Shown one piece after another: positions 42,261-49,485 of a stretch of 64,000 nt of DNA. The notes below the pieces were generated by a model. The model made no database searches and was not told the DNA's origin. It saw only the letters and a program-made list of their open reading frames with translations. The position numbers were made by a program, and so were the translations under genes. This stretch comes from Treponema sp. (GTDB lineage Bacteria > Spirochaetota > Spirochaetia > Treponematales > Breznakiellaceae), in the NCBI GenBank assembly GCA_009782955.1, contig WRIB01000003.1, forward strand, positions 1-64,000, in the 5' to 3' direction. Numbering within the stretch: position 1 is the first letter of the stretch; each line of letters begins with the position of its first letter.

Positions 42261-42809
42261 ATGAGAAATGCACTGGGAATGATAGAAACCATGTCCATAC
42301 CTTTGGGTATACAGGCCGGCGATGCCATGCTCAAAGCTGCGGGAGTGGAACTCGTAACGTCCCAGGCAGTCTGTGCGGGAAAATATATTGTTATTGTAGA
42401 AGGGGAAGTTGCAGCGGTTCGCTCTTCTGTAGAAGCAGGCAAAACTTCCGCGGGTTCTGCCCTGGTGGATTCCCTTGTAATTCCCGGTATACATGAACAG
42501 GTAGCGCCTGCTATTGTTGCAACCGCAGAAACAGAAGATGTAAATGCTCTTGGAATAATGGAAAGTTACAGCATGTGCGCAGCCATACAGGCAGCGGATG
42601 CAGCGGTAAAGACTGCGGCGATTAACCTTATCGAAGTCCGGTTAGGAAGGGGTTTGGGCGGCAAGGCTTTTGTTATACTAACCGGAGAAGTTGCCGCTGT
42701 CCGGGCCGCCGTTGAAGCGGCGGAGAGTTTGGAAGAAGTGCATGGTATGCTTGGGGCAAGTACGGTTATTCCGTCTCCCCATAAAAAAATAATTGAATCT
42801 ATTTGTTAA
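42261..42809 (+). CDS. BMC-T tandem-domain shell protein, PduT-like
   Basis: A 182-residue protein made of two BMC folds (residues 1-90, RNALGMIETMSIPLGIQAGDAMLKAAGVEL; 97-182, ALGIMESYSMCAAIQAADAAVKTA). It forms trimers that occupy a hexamer place in the shell. Cys38, in SQAVCAGKYIV, corresponds to the position in PduT where three Cys residues bind an Fe-S cluster at the trimer pore. This suggests an electron-conducting pore next to the PduS-like protein encoded just before it (four-base spacing). It is the only BMC-T in the operon. Confidence 0.9.
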   Translation: MRNALGMIETMSIPLGIQAGDAMLKAAGVELVTSQAVCAGKYIVIVEGEVAAVRSSVEAGKTSAGSALVDSLVIPGIHEQVAPAIVATAETEDVNALGIMESYSMCAAIQAADAAVKTAAINLIEVRLGRGLGGKAFVILTGEVAAVRAAVEAAESLEEVHGMLGASTVIPSPHKKIIESIC

Positions 42810-42834
42810 ACAAATACATTTGTAAGGAGTTGGT

Positions 42835-43122
42835 ATGAAAGAAGCATTAGGAATGGTAGAAACCAAGGGACTTATCGGAGCCATTGAAGCGGCCGATGCC
42901 ATGGTAAAAGCTGCCAACGTAGAACTTATCGGCAAACAGCAGATAGGATCAGGGCTGGTTACCGTTATGGTCCGGGGCGATGTTGGAGCTGTAAAAGCTG
43001 CTGTCGACGCCGGAGCTGAAGCGGCCAAACGTGTGGGAAATCTCTACGGACTTCATGTAATCCCCAGACCTCATGGTGATGTGGAAGGGATACTGCCTTC
43101 GGTTCCCAAGGCGGCAAAATAA
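42835..43122 (+). CDS. BMC-H hexameric shell protein, first copy
   Basis: A 95-residue BMC-domain protein ([31 protein letters not shown], then [27 protein letters not shown], and [15 protein letters not shown]), the main facet component of the shell. The pore loop reads [15 protein letters not shown] precedes the ATG by seven bases. The second copy at 43436 differs at about ten positions over 89 residues. It is followed directly by a BMC-P gene. Confidence 0.95.
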   Translation: MKEALGMVETKGLIGAIEAADAMVKAANVELIGKQQIGSGLVTVMVRGDVGAVKAAVDAGAEAAKRVGNLYGLHVIPRPHGDVEGILPSVPKAAK

Positions 43123-43395
43123 GTGTATACGGGCATTGTTACCGGAACTGTAGTCGCTACGGTCAAGGAGGAACGTCTTCAGGGAATTCCCCTTTTAACC
43201 GTAAAACTGATTGAAAACGGGAAAGAGGCCGGCTCTATTGTTGCCGGAGACTCAACCCGTCAGGCAGGACCTGGTGATTATGTATATCTGATCGGATCTA
43301 AGGAAGCCGCAAAGATGTTCCGCAAAGACGTACCGGTCGATGCGGCCATAGTCGGCTTTATAGATACATACAACGAAGAAATACCCCCAGGGTAA
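43123..43395 (+). CDS. BMC-P pentameric shell protein, second
   Basis: A 90-residue EutN/CcmL protein (GIVTGTVVATVKEERLQGIPLLTVKLI, AGSIVAGDSTRQAGPGDYVYLIGSKEAA, VDAAIVGFIDTYN). It starts with GTG immediately after the BMC-H stop, with AAGGCGG about nine bases upstream. Its sequence differs clearly from the two other BMC-P proteins in the operon, so mixed or alternative vertices are possible. Confidence 0.9.
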   Translation: MYTGIVTGTVVATVKEERLQGIPLLTVKLIENGKEAGSIVAGDSTRQAGPGDYVYLIGSKEAAKMFRKDVPVDAAIVGFIDTYNEEIPPG

Positions 43396-43435
43396 AAATT
43401 AAAGAATGAATAACATTCTTTACAGGAGGATCTAA

Positions 43436-43705
43436 ATGAAAGAAGCATTGGGAATGGTAGAAACCAAGGGGCTTATCGGAGCCATTGAAGCGGCGGATGC
43501 CATGGTAAAGGCTGCCAATGTAAAACTTGTCGGCAAAGAACAGATCGGCTCAGGATTGGTCACCGTTATGGTACGGGGCGATACCGGCGCCGTTAAAGCT
43601 GCCGTTGATGCGGGCGCAGCTGCCGCCAAAGTAGTGGGCGAACTCTACGGTCTCCATGTTATTCCCGCTCCCCATGATGATGTGGAAGGAATACTGCCCA
43701 AATAA
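43436..43705 (+). CDS. BMC-H hexameric shell protein, second copy
   Basis: An 89-residue BMC-H nearly identical to that at 42835 (same 29-residue start, Lys for Glu at position 30, shorter C-terminus ending GILPK). The pore loop KEQIGSGLV is conserved. ACAGGAGGA gives a strong ribosome site. The BMC-H plus BMC-P pair at 42835-43395 is mirrored by this gene and its BMC-P neighbour, suggesting segmental duplication. Confidence 0.95.
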   Translation: MKEALGMVETKGLIGAIEAADAMVKAANVKLVGKEQIGSGLVTVMVRGDTGAVKAAVDAGAAAAKVVGELYGLHVIPAPHDDVEGILPK

Positions 43706-43714
43706 AGGCCGATT

Positions 43715-44014
43715 GTGAAAATCGCCAAAGTTGTTGGAAACCTCATCTCCACTATCAAGGATAGAAGTTTTACAAACTATAAACTGATGATCGTGGAATA
43801 CCTCAATCCCGACGGAACTCCCGACGGTAAGCGTCAGATTGCCTTTGATGCGGCCCATGCAGGGGTGGGAGATATAGTTCTGGTAAATGTAGACGGCGGA
43901 GCGGCCAATATGTTTACAGGCGATAAGGAACTTATCGCAGATCTTACTATTTGCGGGGTTTTGGACAGTTTTACTATCAACGGCAAACAGACTGTTGCCC
44001 AACACGGAAAATAG
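43715..44014 (+). CDS. BMC-P pentameric shell protein, third
   Basis: A 99-residue EutN/CcmL protein (KIAKVVGNLISTIKDRSFTNYKLMIVEYLNPDG, FDAAHAGVGDIVLVNVDGGAANMF, LTICGVLDSFTING). GTG start at 43715 with AAAGG upstream, nine bases after the BMC-H stop. The insertion YLNPDGTPDGKRQ makes it longer between strands than the other two. Last shell gene of the operon; the tandem repeats and deoC3 follow. Confidence 0.92.
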   Translation: MKIAKVVGNLISTIKDRSFTNYKLMIVEYLNPDGTPDGKRQIAFDAAHAGVGDIVLVNVDGGAANMFTGDKELIADLTICGVLDSFTINGKQTVAQHGK

Positions 44015-44020
44015 CACAGT

Positions 44021-44198
44021 TATTGTAGTTCACCGCCGGAGGCGGTGTGTGCATGCGTCCCTTCGGGCCACGGCGCCGTTACCGGCGAGCGCAAGGAAGT
44101 TATTATAGTTCACCGCCGGAGGCGGTGTGTGCATGCGTCCCTTCGGGCCGCGAGCGCAAGGAAGTTATTATAGTTCGCCACCAGGAGGTGGCGTGTGC
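44021..44198 (+). repeat. Tandem GC-rich repeat (two full copies and one partial) with a hairpin ribosome site
   Basis: Copy 1 (44021-44100) and copy 2 (44101-44165) share TAGTTCACCGCCGGAGGCGG, TGTGTGCATGCGTCCCTTCG and GCGAGCGCAAGGAAGT; copy 1 has 15 extra bases after GGGCC. Copy 3 (44166-44198) keeps only the hairpin part, as CGCCACC-AGGA-GGTGGCG. Hairpin arms change together (CACCGCC/GGCGGTG against CGCCACC/GGTGGCG), so the structure is conserved. The loop and 3' arm hold GGAGG, which is the ribosome site for deoC3. Confidence 0.85.
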
Positions 44199-45014
44199 AT
44201 GAATGTGAATGAAATTATTAAAGAGACCGAAAGAGAACTTGGAAAGCTTTTGGGAACAGGCAGTAAAACGGCACTGCCTACCGCTGTTCTTCCCGTTTCC
44301 CATTCCGGATTAAGCCTTGGTCCGTCCGCAGAACTGCGCGGTAAAGGTATGAATTTGACAGTTCCGGGTAAACTTGAACATTCTCTTCTCGATCCGGGAA
44401 TCAGCAGAGAAAAGATTAATGCCGAATGTAAGCTTGCCGCTGAATACAGGGTGGCCAATGTGGTGGTGTCTCCCTATTATGTGGAGTGTGCTGCAAACAT
44501 TCTTGGCAGTACCGACGTAGCGGTATGTTCTGCAGCGGGTTTTCCCCACGGTGCCGCTTCTCAGACGGCAAAAAGCGCAGAACTCCGTGAATGTATTCGC
44601 AAAGGTGCTGCGGAAATGGATGTGGCATTAAATGTGCTGGCAATAAAAAGCGGTGAAATTGATATTGCACGGCGTGAATTACAGGAAATGCTCCAAATTG
44701 CCCGGGGCAAGTGTCTGATTAAGGCAATTTATGAACAGTCTCTGTATTCTGATGAAGAAAAAAAGGCTGTTCTTTCTTTAATTCGTGATTGCGGATGCGA
44801 TTTTGTTAAAATCTCCAATGCCCTTTCCGGAAAAAAAGCCGAAGAAGCGGATGTTATATTTGTGCGGAGTATTGTAGGCGGCAAAGTCGGTATCAAAATT
44901 GATGGCGGTGTAAAAACCCTGCAAAGGGCTCTGGAGCTATTTAACAGCGGTGCAGATCGTATAGGTTTAACAGCCACTATAGGTGTTGCAAAAGAAGCCC
45001 TTGGAACCGGTTGA
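44199..45014 (+). CDS. Divergent DeoC-family aldolase (DeoC3)
   Basis: A 271-residue DeoC homologue. It has an encapsulation-like N-terminal helix (MNVNEIIKETERELGKLLGTG) and linker, then a TIM barrel. Lys204 (DFVKISNAL), Lys233 (GIKIDGGV) and Asp141 (MDVALNV) keep the catalytic positions. However, the usual KTSTGF has become KISNAL, and the phosphate loop GTS-G has become GLTATIG, so deoxyribose 5-phosphate binding is doubtful. It may use another substrate, or serve as a structural or regulatory partner. The start at 44199 is set by AGGAGG in the third repeat copy; in-frame upstream ATGs lie inside the repeats. Last gene of the BMC operon. Confidence 0.82.
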   Translation: MNVNEIIKETERELGKLLGTGSKTALPTAVLPVSHSGLSLGPSAELRGKGMNLTVPGKLEHSLLDPGISREKINAECKLAAEYRVANVVVSPYYVECAANILGSTDVAVCSAAGFPHGAASQTAKSAELRECIRKGAAEMDVALNVLAIKSGEIDIARRELQEMLQIARGKCLIKAIYEQSLYSDEEKKAVLSLIRDCGCDFVKISNALSGKKAEEADVIFVRSIVGGKVGIKIDGGVKTLQRALELFNSGADRIGLTATIGVAKEALGTG

Positions 45015-45075
45015 TCCAAACCGGATATTTTACCTGATGTGATGATTCAGGATAAAAGATAACTAAAAAGCCCTC

Positions 45076-45104
45076 TTGAATAAGTTTTTTCACCTTGTTA
45101 CAAT
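45076..45104 (+). promoter_or_regulatory. Promoter of the secG-ptsN-V-ATPase genes
   Basis: TTGAAT (45076-45081), 17-base spacer, TACAAT (45099-45104), about 40 bases upstream of secG. It marks the end of the BMC operon, although no strong terminator was seen between 45015 and 45075. Confidence 0.55.
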
Positions 45105-45144
45105 TCAATAACGGGGGTTTATGGCCCTCTAACGGAGTTATTTC

Positions 45145-45543
45145 ATGGGTATTGTTGGTATACTGCTTTTAGTGGTTTTTATGCTTATAGCGGTGTTATT
45201 AATCCTCCTGGTACTGGTTCAGAATGAAGAAGGGGACAGTTTAGGGGGAATTTTTGCCGGGGGAAGCGCCTCCGCTTTCGGATCCAGGTCGGGGAATGTG
45301 CTGACCAGGGCTACTTCCATTCTTGGAGCCCTGTTTTTAATGCTAAGCCTGGGTATGGCGCTGCTCAACCGTAGTTCTGGAACATCCGGGGTAGAGGCTG
45401 CAGGACGGGAACAATCTGTAAGCGGAGATAATATCTGGTGGGAAAATACCGATACCGGGGTTTCTCCCGAAGGAATTTACACAGAGGGGATTGCTCCTGA
45501 AGAGATTCCTTCCGAAGATCTTGAACCCGGGACGGGGGAATAA
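45145..45543 (+). CDS. secG: Preprotein translocase subunit SecG
   Basis: A 132-residue SecG. Two membrane helices are visible (residues about 5-27, ILLLVVFMLIAVLLILLVLV, and about 55-75, ATSILGALFLMLSLGMALL), with the typical QNEEGDSLGGIFAGGSASAFGSRSGNVLTR between them. SecG assists SecYE in protein export. The C-terminal tail of about 55 residues is unusually long and acidic (repeated Glu-Pro-rich GIAPEEIPSEDLEPG). The ATG has GGAG nine bases upstream. One base separates its stop from the ptsN-like gene. Confidence 0.9.
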   Translation: MGIVGILLLVVFMLIAVLLILLVLVQNEEGDSLGGIFAGGSASAFGSRSGNVLTRATSILGALFLMLSLGMALLNRSSGTSGVEAAGREQSVSGDNIWWENTDTGVSPEGIYTEGIAPEEIPSEDLEPGTGE

Positions 45544-45544
45544 A

Positions 45545-46018
45545 ATGCTATTAAGTGAGCTCTTTGAGAGTAATTTTATAAAAATTGGCCTTGAAGCCGA
45601 AGACAAGGATGAGGCCTTCGAAGAGCTTGCCGATGCTTTTTGTCAGGCTTCTCATATAAATATCAGGGAAGAGGTGCTTGAAGCAATCAGAACCCGGGAA
45701 CGAAAAATGTCTACAGGCATTCAGAAAGGAATTGCCGTTCCTCACGGAAGGGTAGCTTCCATAGACAAGGTTTACGGATTTTTGGGTATTTCCCGGCAAG
45801 GCATTGATTATGATGCTCTGGACGAACAGCCGGTGTATCTTCTTTTTATGATTCTTGCTCCTCAGACAGAATCGGAGTTACATTTGCGTATTCTGAAAAG
45901 GCTGGCGGAAATGCTGCAAAATCCGCAATTTTTTACTGATCTTGCTTCACAAAACGATCCAACATCAGCCAGCGCCATTATCAGAAAGTACGAAAACATT
46001 CTTACTGCATTAGATTAA
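45545..46018 (+). CDS. ptsN: PTS IIA-Ntr-like regulatory protein
   Basis: A 157-residue EIIA of the PtsN type, with the phospho-His in GIAVPHGRVASI, preceded by IRTRERKMSTGIQK and followed by GFLGISRQGIDYDALDEQPVYLLFMILAP. It accepts phosphate from HPr-type proteins and usually regulates rather than transports. It starts one base after the secG stop (GGGGGAA serving as ribosome site). The paralogue at 12214 shares its core blocks; no PTS permease is in the window. It precedes the V-ATPase genes and might be co-transcribed with them. Confidence 0.88.
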   Translation: MLLSELFESNFIKIGLEAEDKDEAFEELADAFCQASHINIREEVLEAIRTRERKMSTGIQKGIAVPHGRVASIDKVYGFLGISRQGIDYDALDEQPVYLLFMILAPQTESELHLRILKRLAEMLQNPQFFTDLASQNDPTSASAIIRKYENILTALD

Positions 46019-46023
46019 ATAAT

Positions 46024-46404
46024 ATGGATGATACGGATATTTTGCAGCATTTGCTCAAGATAGAAGGACAGGCTGCAGTTTTGGTAGATGATGCCCAGGC
46101 AGAAGCAGATCGGCGTATCAAAGAAGCAGAAGAAAAAAACCGGATTGCTTTTGATGAATCGTATCAAAAATTAACTGCGGAACTGGAAACGGAATACCGG
46201 ATATCGGCCGACGCCGTTAAAAATAAATATAACAGGATTCTTGATGAATACCGGGCGAGTCTTGATTCTATGCCCAGGCAAAACGAAAGTTTTTCAGATC
46301 TGGCTTTTTCTCTGCTTGTGGGAGAAAAATGTATAATCACCCAGGCAAACGAATGTGAGCTTGCCCGACCACTTGCAAGTGGTCGGGCGGAGTTCCCCTC
46401 TTGA
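46024..46404 (+). CDS. V-type ATPase peripheral-stalk subunit (G/H-like)
   Basis: A 126-residue, mostly helical, charged protein (DILQHLLKIEGQAAVLVDDAQAEADRRIKEAEEKN) with the Ala/Glu/Arg-rich coiled coil of the V/A-ATPase stalk subunit that pairs with subunit E. It is first in the V-ATPase cluster. The C-terminal residues (CELARPLASGRAEFPS) are encoded by a 26-bp perfect palindrome and flank, so the native C-terminus has probably been altered or extended by a repeat. The stop overlaps the TTG start of subunit C. Assignment rests on position and coiled-coil composition. Confidence 0.7.
   Translation: MDDTDILQHLLKIEGQAAVLVDDAQAEADRRIKEAEEKNRIAFDESYQKLTAELETEYRISADAVKNKYNRILDEYRASLDSMPRQNESFSDLAFSLLVGEKCIITQANECELARPLASGRAEFPS
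46363..46388. repeat. 26-bp perfect palindrome in the end of the stalk subunit gene
   Basis: GCCCGACCACTTG followed directly by CAAGTGGTCGGGC, with no loop bases; 13-bp arms. It lies 13 bases before the subunit C start. It could form a strong hairpin across the coding end and affect translation coupling. Confidence 0.85.
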
Positions 46405-47441
46405 TTCGTTCGGGGGAAAAGGCCTATGCCTTTGTCAAGGCCAGCGGCATTATCGGCAAGTCTTTTATAAGCCGCCGTATAACCGCACTTAACCCCATAA
46501 ACCGGCTTTCTGAACTGGATCAGCTTGTATTTGGATCGGAAGCCAGAGAACTGCCCGAACGGGAACTGCTTTCCGATCTTGAACGGCGTCTTTCCGGCCG
46601 AGGGGTTGATGCCATTGGTTCGGTTCTTAAATCATTTAAAAATCCTCCGGTTCTGTTTTTGCTTTTACTGAGGGTTTATGAATACTCGGATCTTAAAACC
46701 GCACTTGCTTTGATTGCTGAAGGAGAAGTTTCATCCAGACCGGCTTTTACACCTCTGGGTAGTTTTGGTACCGTTAATTTTAGCGCCTGGCCGGATCCCA
46801 AAGCAATGCTTGAGCAAACGGATTTGCAGTTTATTCTTGCGTACCTTGACCAAAACAAATATCCTGCCGCTCCTGTGAAACCGGGAGATGATAACCCCGG
46901 TGAAGTATCTTTAGAAACAGCTTTGGATCGCGATTACTACACAAAATTATGGACAAGTTTGACGCTTCTTAAAAAAAAGGATCGCATAGCGGCGGAAAAG
47001 ATTATTGCCGAAGAAATTGCCCTTAGGAATTGTGCCTGGGTACTCAGGTTGCGCAGATACTACGGCATGAAATCGGAAGAAGTAAAACAGCATTTGGTTT
47101 TTATAGAAAAAAACAATAAACTCTGCGAAGATGCCCTTGCTGCACTTGAGTATTCAATGGATGATTACGGCGAATGGGAGAAATGGAAACGCCTTCGTTT
47201 TCTTAATCCTGCTTTCGGTCATTGGCAGGCTGATCCCCGGTATTTTCAGAATGCTGCATCGGAATACCTGTATCATATGGCGCTGCATTGGTTCCGAACC
47301 AGTCTTTCGTATGTCGATAAAGTGTTTTGTTTTATAAAACTCAAGCAATTCGAAGAAGACCTTCTTACAAGCTGTACCGAAGGACTTGGTATGGGAATGT
47401 CCTGCAAAGATGTGCTTGTTGCTCTGGAGCTTGTTTCATGA
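46401..47441 (+). CDS. V-type ATPase subunit C (AtpC/NtpC, subunit d-like)
   Basis: A 346-residue alpha-helical protein of the V/A-ATPase subunit C (eukaryotic d) type, which connects the central shaft to the membrane ring. Support is from position (after the stalk gene and before subunit I) and from internal helical repeats such as KAYAFVKASGIIGKSFISRRI and FGHWQADPRYFQNAASEYLYHMALHWF. The start is TTG at 46401 overlapping the upstream stop (TTGA); GGAG about 10 bases upstream is the only ribosome site. The stop overlaps the subunit I start (ATGA). Confidence 0.78.
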   Translation: MIRSGEKAYAFVKASGIIGKSFISRRITALNPINRLSELDQLVFGSEARELPERELLSDLERRLSGRGVDAIGSVLKSFKNPPVLFLLLLRVYEYSDLKTALALIAEGEVSSRPAFTPLGSFGTVNFSAWPDPKAMLEQTDLQFILAYLDQNKYPAAPVKPGDDNPGEVSLETALDRDYYTKLWTSLTLLKKKDRIAAEKIIAEEIALRNCAWVLRLRRYYGMKSEEVKQHLVFIEKNNKLCEDALAALEYSMDDYGEWEKWKRLRFLNPAFGHWQADPRYFQNAASEYLYHMALHWFRTSLSYVDKVFCFIKLKQFEEDLLTSCTEGLGMGMSCKDVLVALELVS

Positions 47442-49468
47442 TTCGTCCGCAGAAAATGAAGCAGGTTGAAATGACGGTTCTTGTACGTGATGTAGATCCC
47501 GTTATTGAATTTCTGGGCCGCCATGGTTTAATGCATTTTTCCGGCGATAAATTTTCGGCAGACGAAGGAAGCTCATTGGGCAGTTCCGGAAAAGTAACTC
47601 ATATAAAGGAAAATTTAACCCGCCTCCGTTCCGCCGCTGTGTATTTGGGTATTGAACTGCCTGATGAACCGTTCGAAGATACTGTTCTTCCCACAGAAGC
47701 GGAAGAACAATTGGTTTCTGCACTTTTGGTAACAATTCTTGGATTAAGTGCAAAAGAAAACGAACAGAATGAAGAAAAGAAAAAACTGGCAGAAACCATT
47801 AACGAAGCGAAGGCATTTTCCAAGTTGAACGCTCCATTTTCGGATCTGGATCAGCTTTCTTATCTTACTCTGCGCGTTGGCCGGCTTGATCCGCGCCGTC
47901 AGGAGGCATTGCGTGAAAATCTTGCCGACCGTGCGGTAATCATCCCCCTGGACGATACAGGACGTTTCCTCGCCGCCGCTTCCCGCAAGGGCCGCTTTGC
48001 CCTGGACTCGGCGCTGAAAAAAACAGCTTTTACGCCCATTGCCATCCCTGAAGGTTATAAAGGTGTTCCCGAAGATCTTCTTAATGGCCTTAAGGATAGA
48101 ATTGCCTTAACGGAAAAAGAGCTGGAAATCATTGCCGGAAAAAAAGAAGATTTAAAAAAAGAATATGGTCCTTCGCTGCAGCGCCTGACCGCTTCGTACC
48201 TTATGGCGCAGACAGTGGAAGAATTTAAACGGCGGCTGCGGGGAACACAAAATGTTTTTGTTATTAACGGCTGGGTTCCTGCGGACGAGGTGCAAGTACT
48301 GGTTAATGAATTGAATAACCGGACCGAAGGACGTATCGCTGTACGATCTTACAATCCGGATGAATTGGAAGATATAGTAGAGGGCAGGGAAAAGGTTCCG
48401 GTTTCCCTGAAGCACGGCGCTTTTGTACGCGGGTTTGAATCTGTAGTGTTTTCATACGGGGCGCCGCTCTACGGAACACTGGATCCAACGCCTTTTGTAG
48501 CTTTTTTCTTTACAATACTTTTTGGAATAATGTTCGGTGATCTGGGACAGGGTTTGGTACTTTTTCTTTTAGGGATAACATTAGGTTTAAAAAACAAAAG
48601 CAAATTCCTTTCTTCGTTTAAACATTTTTCCACACCGCTTAAAGCGGTGGGTGTTTCTTCAATGATCATGGGCGTTTTAAACGGTGCTTTTTTTACCAAC
48701 GAAAGGTTTCTTGAAAAACCAACACAGGCCGTTCTTGGTTTTTTTATGAAAAGCTTCGGCATTCCCGGCGCTGCCCCGGCTCGTATTCTCCGCTTAATGC
48801 CCGACAAAGATAACATTGCAAAGATGTTTTACTTTTTCGGTTTTACCATAGCTGTGGGTGTTATCCTTAATTCTATCGGACTTCTTGTAAACATTGCCAA
48901 TCAGTGCAGCCAAAAAAAATATGAAAAGGCGTTTTTTTCAAAAACAGGGCTTGCGGGAATGCTCCTTTTTTGGTATGCGATATTTATTGCATTGCGTATT
49001 CTTCGCAACGGCCGTTTTGAAAATTATGATTATGCGGGACTTGCCGTTCCGGTTTTTTTAATTTTTTTTGGTCCTGCAATCTGGCGGCTTATTTCCGGCG
49101 AAAGACCTGTATTGGAACATGGTCTTATTGTGTTTATCGTAGAAGGATTTGTTGAATTAATTGAATCCGCTTCTTCGTATATTTCCAATACCGTCAGTTT
49201 CGTTCGTGTGGGCGCTTTTGCCCTTTCCCATGCGGTGCTTTCTTTTATTGTCTTTACCCTTTCAGGTCTGGTGCAGAATCTTGCGGCAGGCCCGCTTATT
49301 TCCCTTTTGATTCTTATTGCAGGAAACGGTATCATTATTCTGTTGGAAGGAATGATTGTAGCCATACAGGTAGTACGGTTGCAATATTATGAATTTTTCA
49401 GCAAGTTTTTTACGGAAACAGGTGTTGCTTTTGCGCCTTTCCGTTTCAGGAAAAGAGCAGAGCAATAA
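47438..49468 (+). CDS. V-type ATPase subunit I (subunit a)
   Basis: A 676-residue stator and proton-channel subunit. The N-terminal soluble half (residues 1-370; MIRPQKMKQVEMTVLVRDVDPVIEFLGRHGLMHF at the start) is helical. The C-terminal half has seven or eight membrane segments with FTILFGIMFGDLGQGLVLFLLG, the conserved FVRVGAFALSHA carrying the essential Arg, and IILLEGMIVAIQVVRLQYYEFFSKFF at the end. It carries ions past the rotor ring. Its start overlaps the subunit C stop. The length matches the usual 630-680 of this subunit. Confidence 0.95.
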   Translation: MIRPQKMKQVEMTVLVRDVDPVIEFLGRHGLMHFSGDKFSADEGSSLGSSGKVTHIKENLTRLRSAAVYLGIELPDEPFEDTVLPTEAEEQLVSALLVTILGLSAKENEQNEEKKKLAETINEAKAFSKLNAPFSDLDQLSYLTLRVGRLDPRRQEALRENLADRAVIIPLDDTGRFLAAASRKGRFALDSALKKTAFTPIAIPEGYKGVPEDLLNGLKDRIALTEKELEIIAGKKEDLKKEYGPSLQRLTASYLMAQTVEEFKRRLRGTQNVFVINGWVPADEVQVLVNELNNRTEGRIAVRSYNPDELEDIVEGREKVPVSLKHGAFVRGFESVVFSYGAPLYGTLDPTPFVAFFFTILFGIMFGDLGQGLVLFLLGITLGLKNKSKFLSSFKHFSTPLKAVGVSSMIMGVLNGAFFTNERFLEKPTQAVLGFFMKSFGIPGAAPARILRLMPDKDNIAKMFYFFGFTIAVGVILNSIGLLVNIANQCSQKKYEKAFFSKTGLAGMLLFWYAIFIALRILRNGRFENYDYAGLAVPVFLIFFGPAIWRLISGERPVLEHGLIVFIVEGFVELIESASSYISNTVSFVRVGAFALSHAVLSFIVFTLSGLVQNLAAGPLISLLILIAGNGIIILLEGMIVAIQVVRLQYYEFFSKFFTETGVAFAPFRFRKRAEQ

Positions 49469-49485
49469 TTTAAGGAGTCGTATAG

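Noticed and set aside
44021-44198. Tandem repeats as a CRISPR array
   Set aside because: Only two full copies of unequal length with no unique spacers, and no cas genes nearby.
44053-44202. 49-codon frame across the tandem repeats as a gene
   Set aside because: It is made wholly of repeat sequence and changes frame between copies; it is more likely a by-product of the repeated start region, although its overlap with deoC3 is noted.
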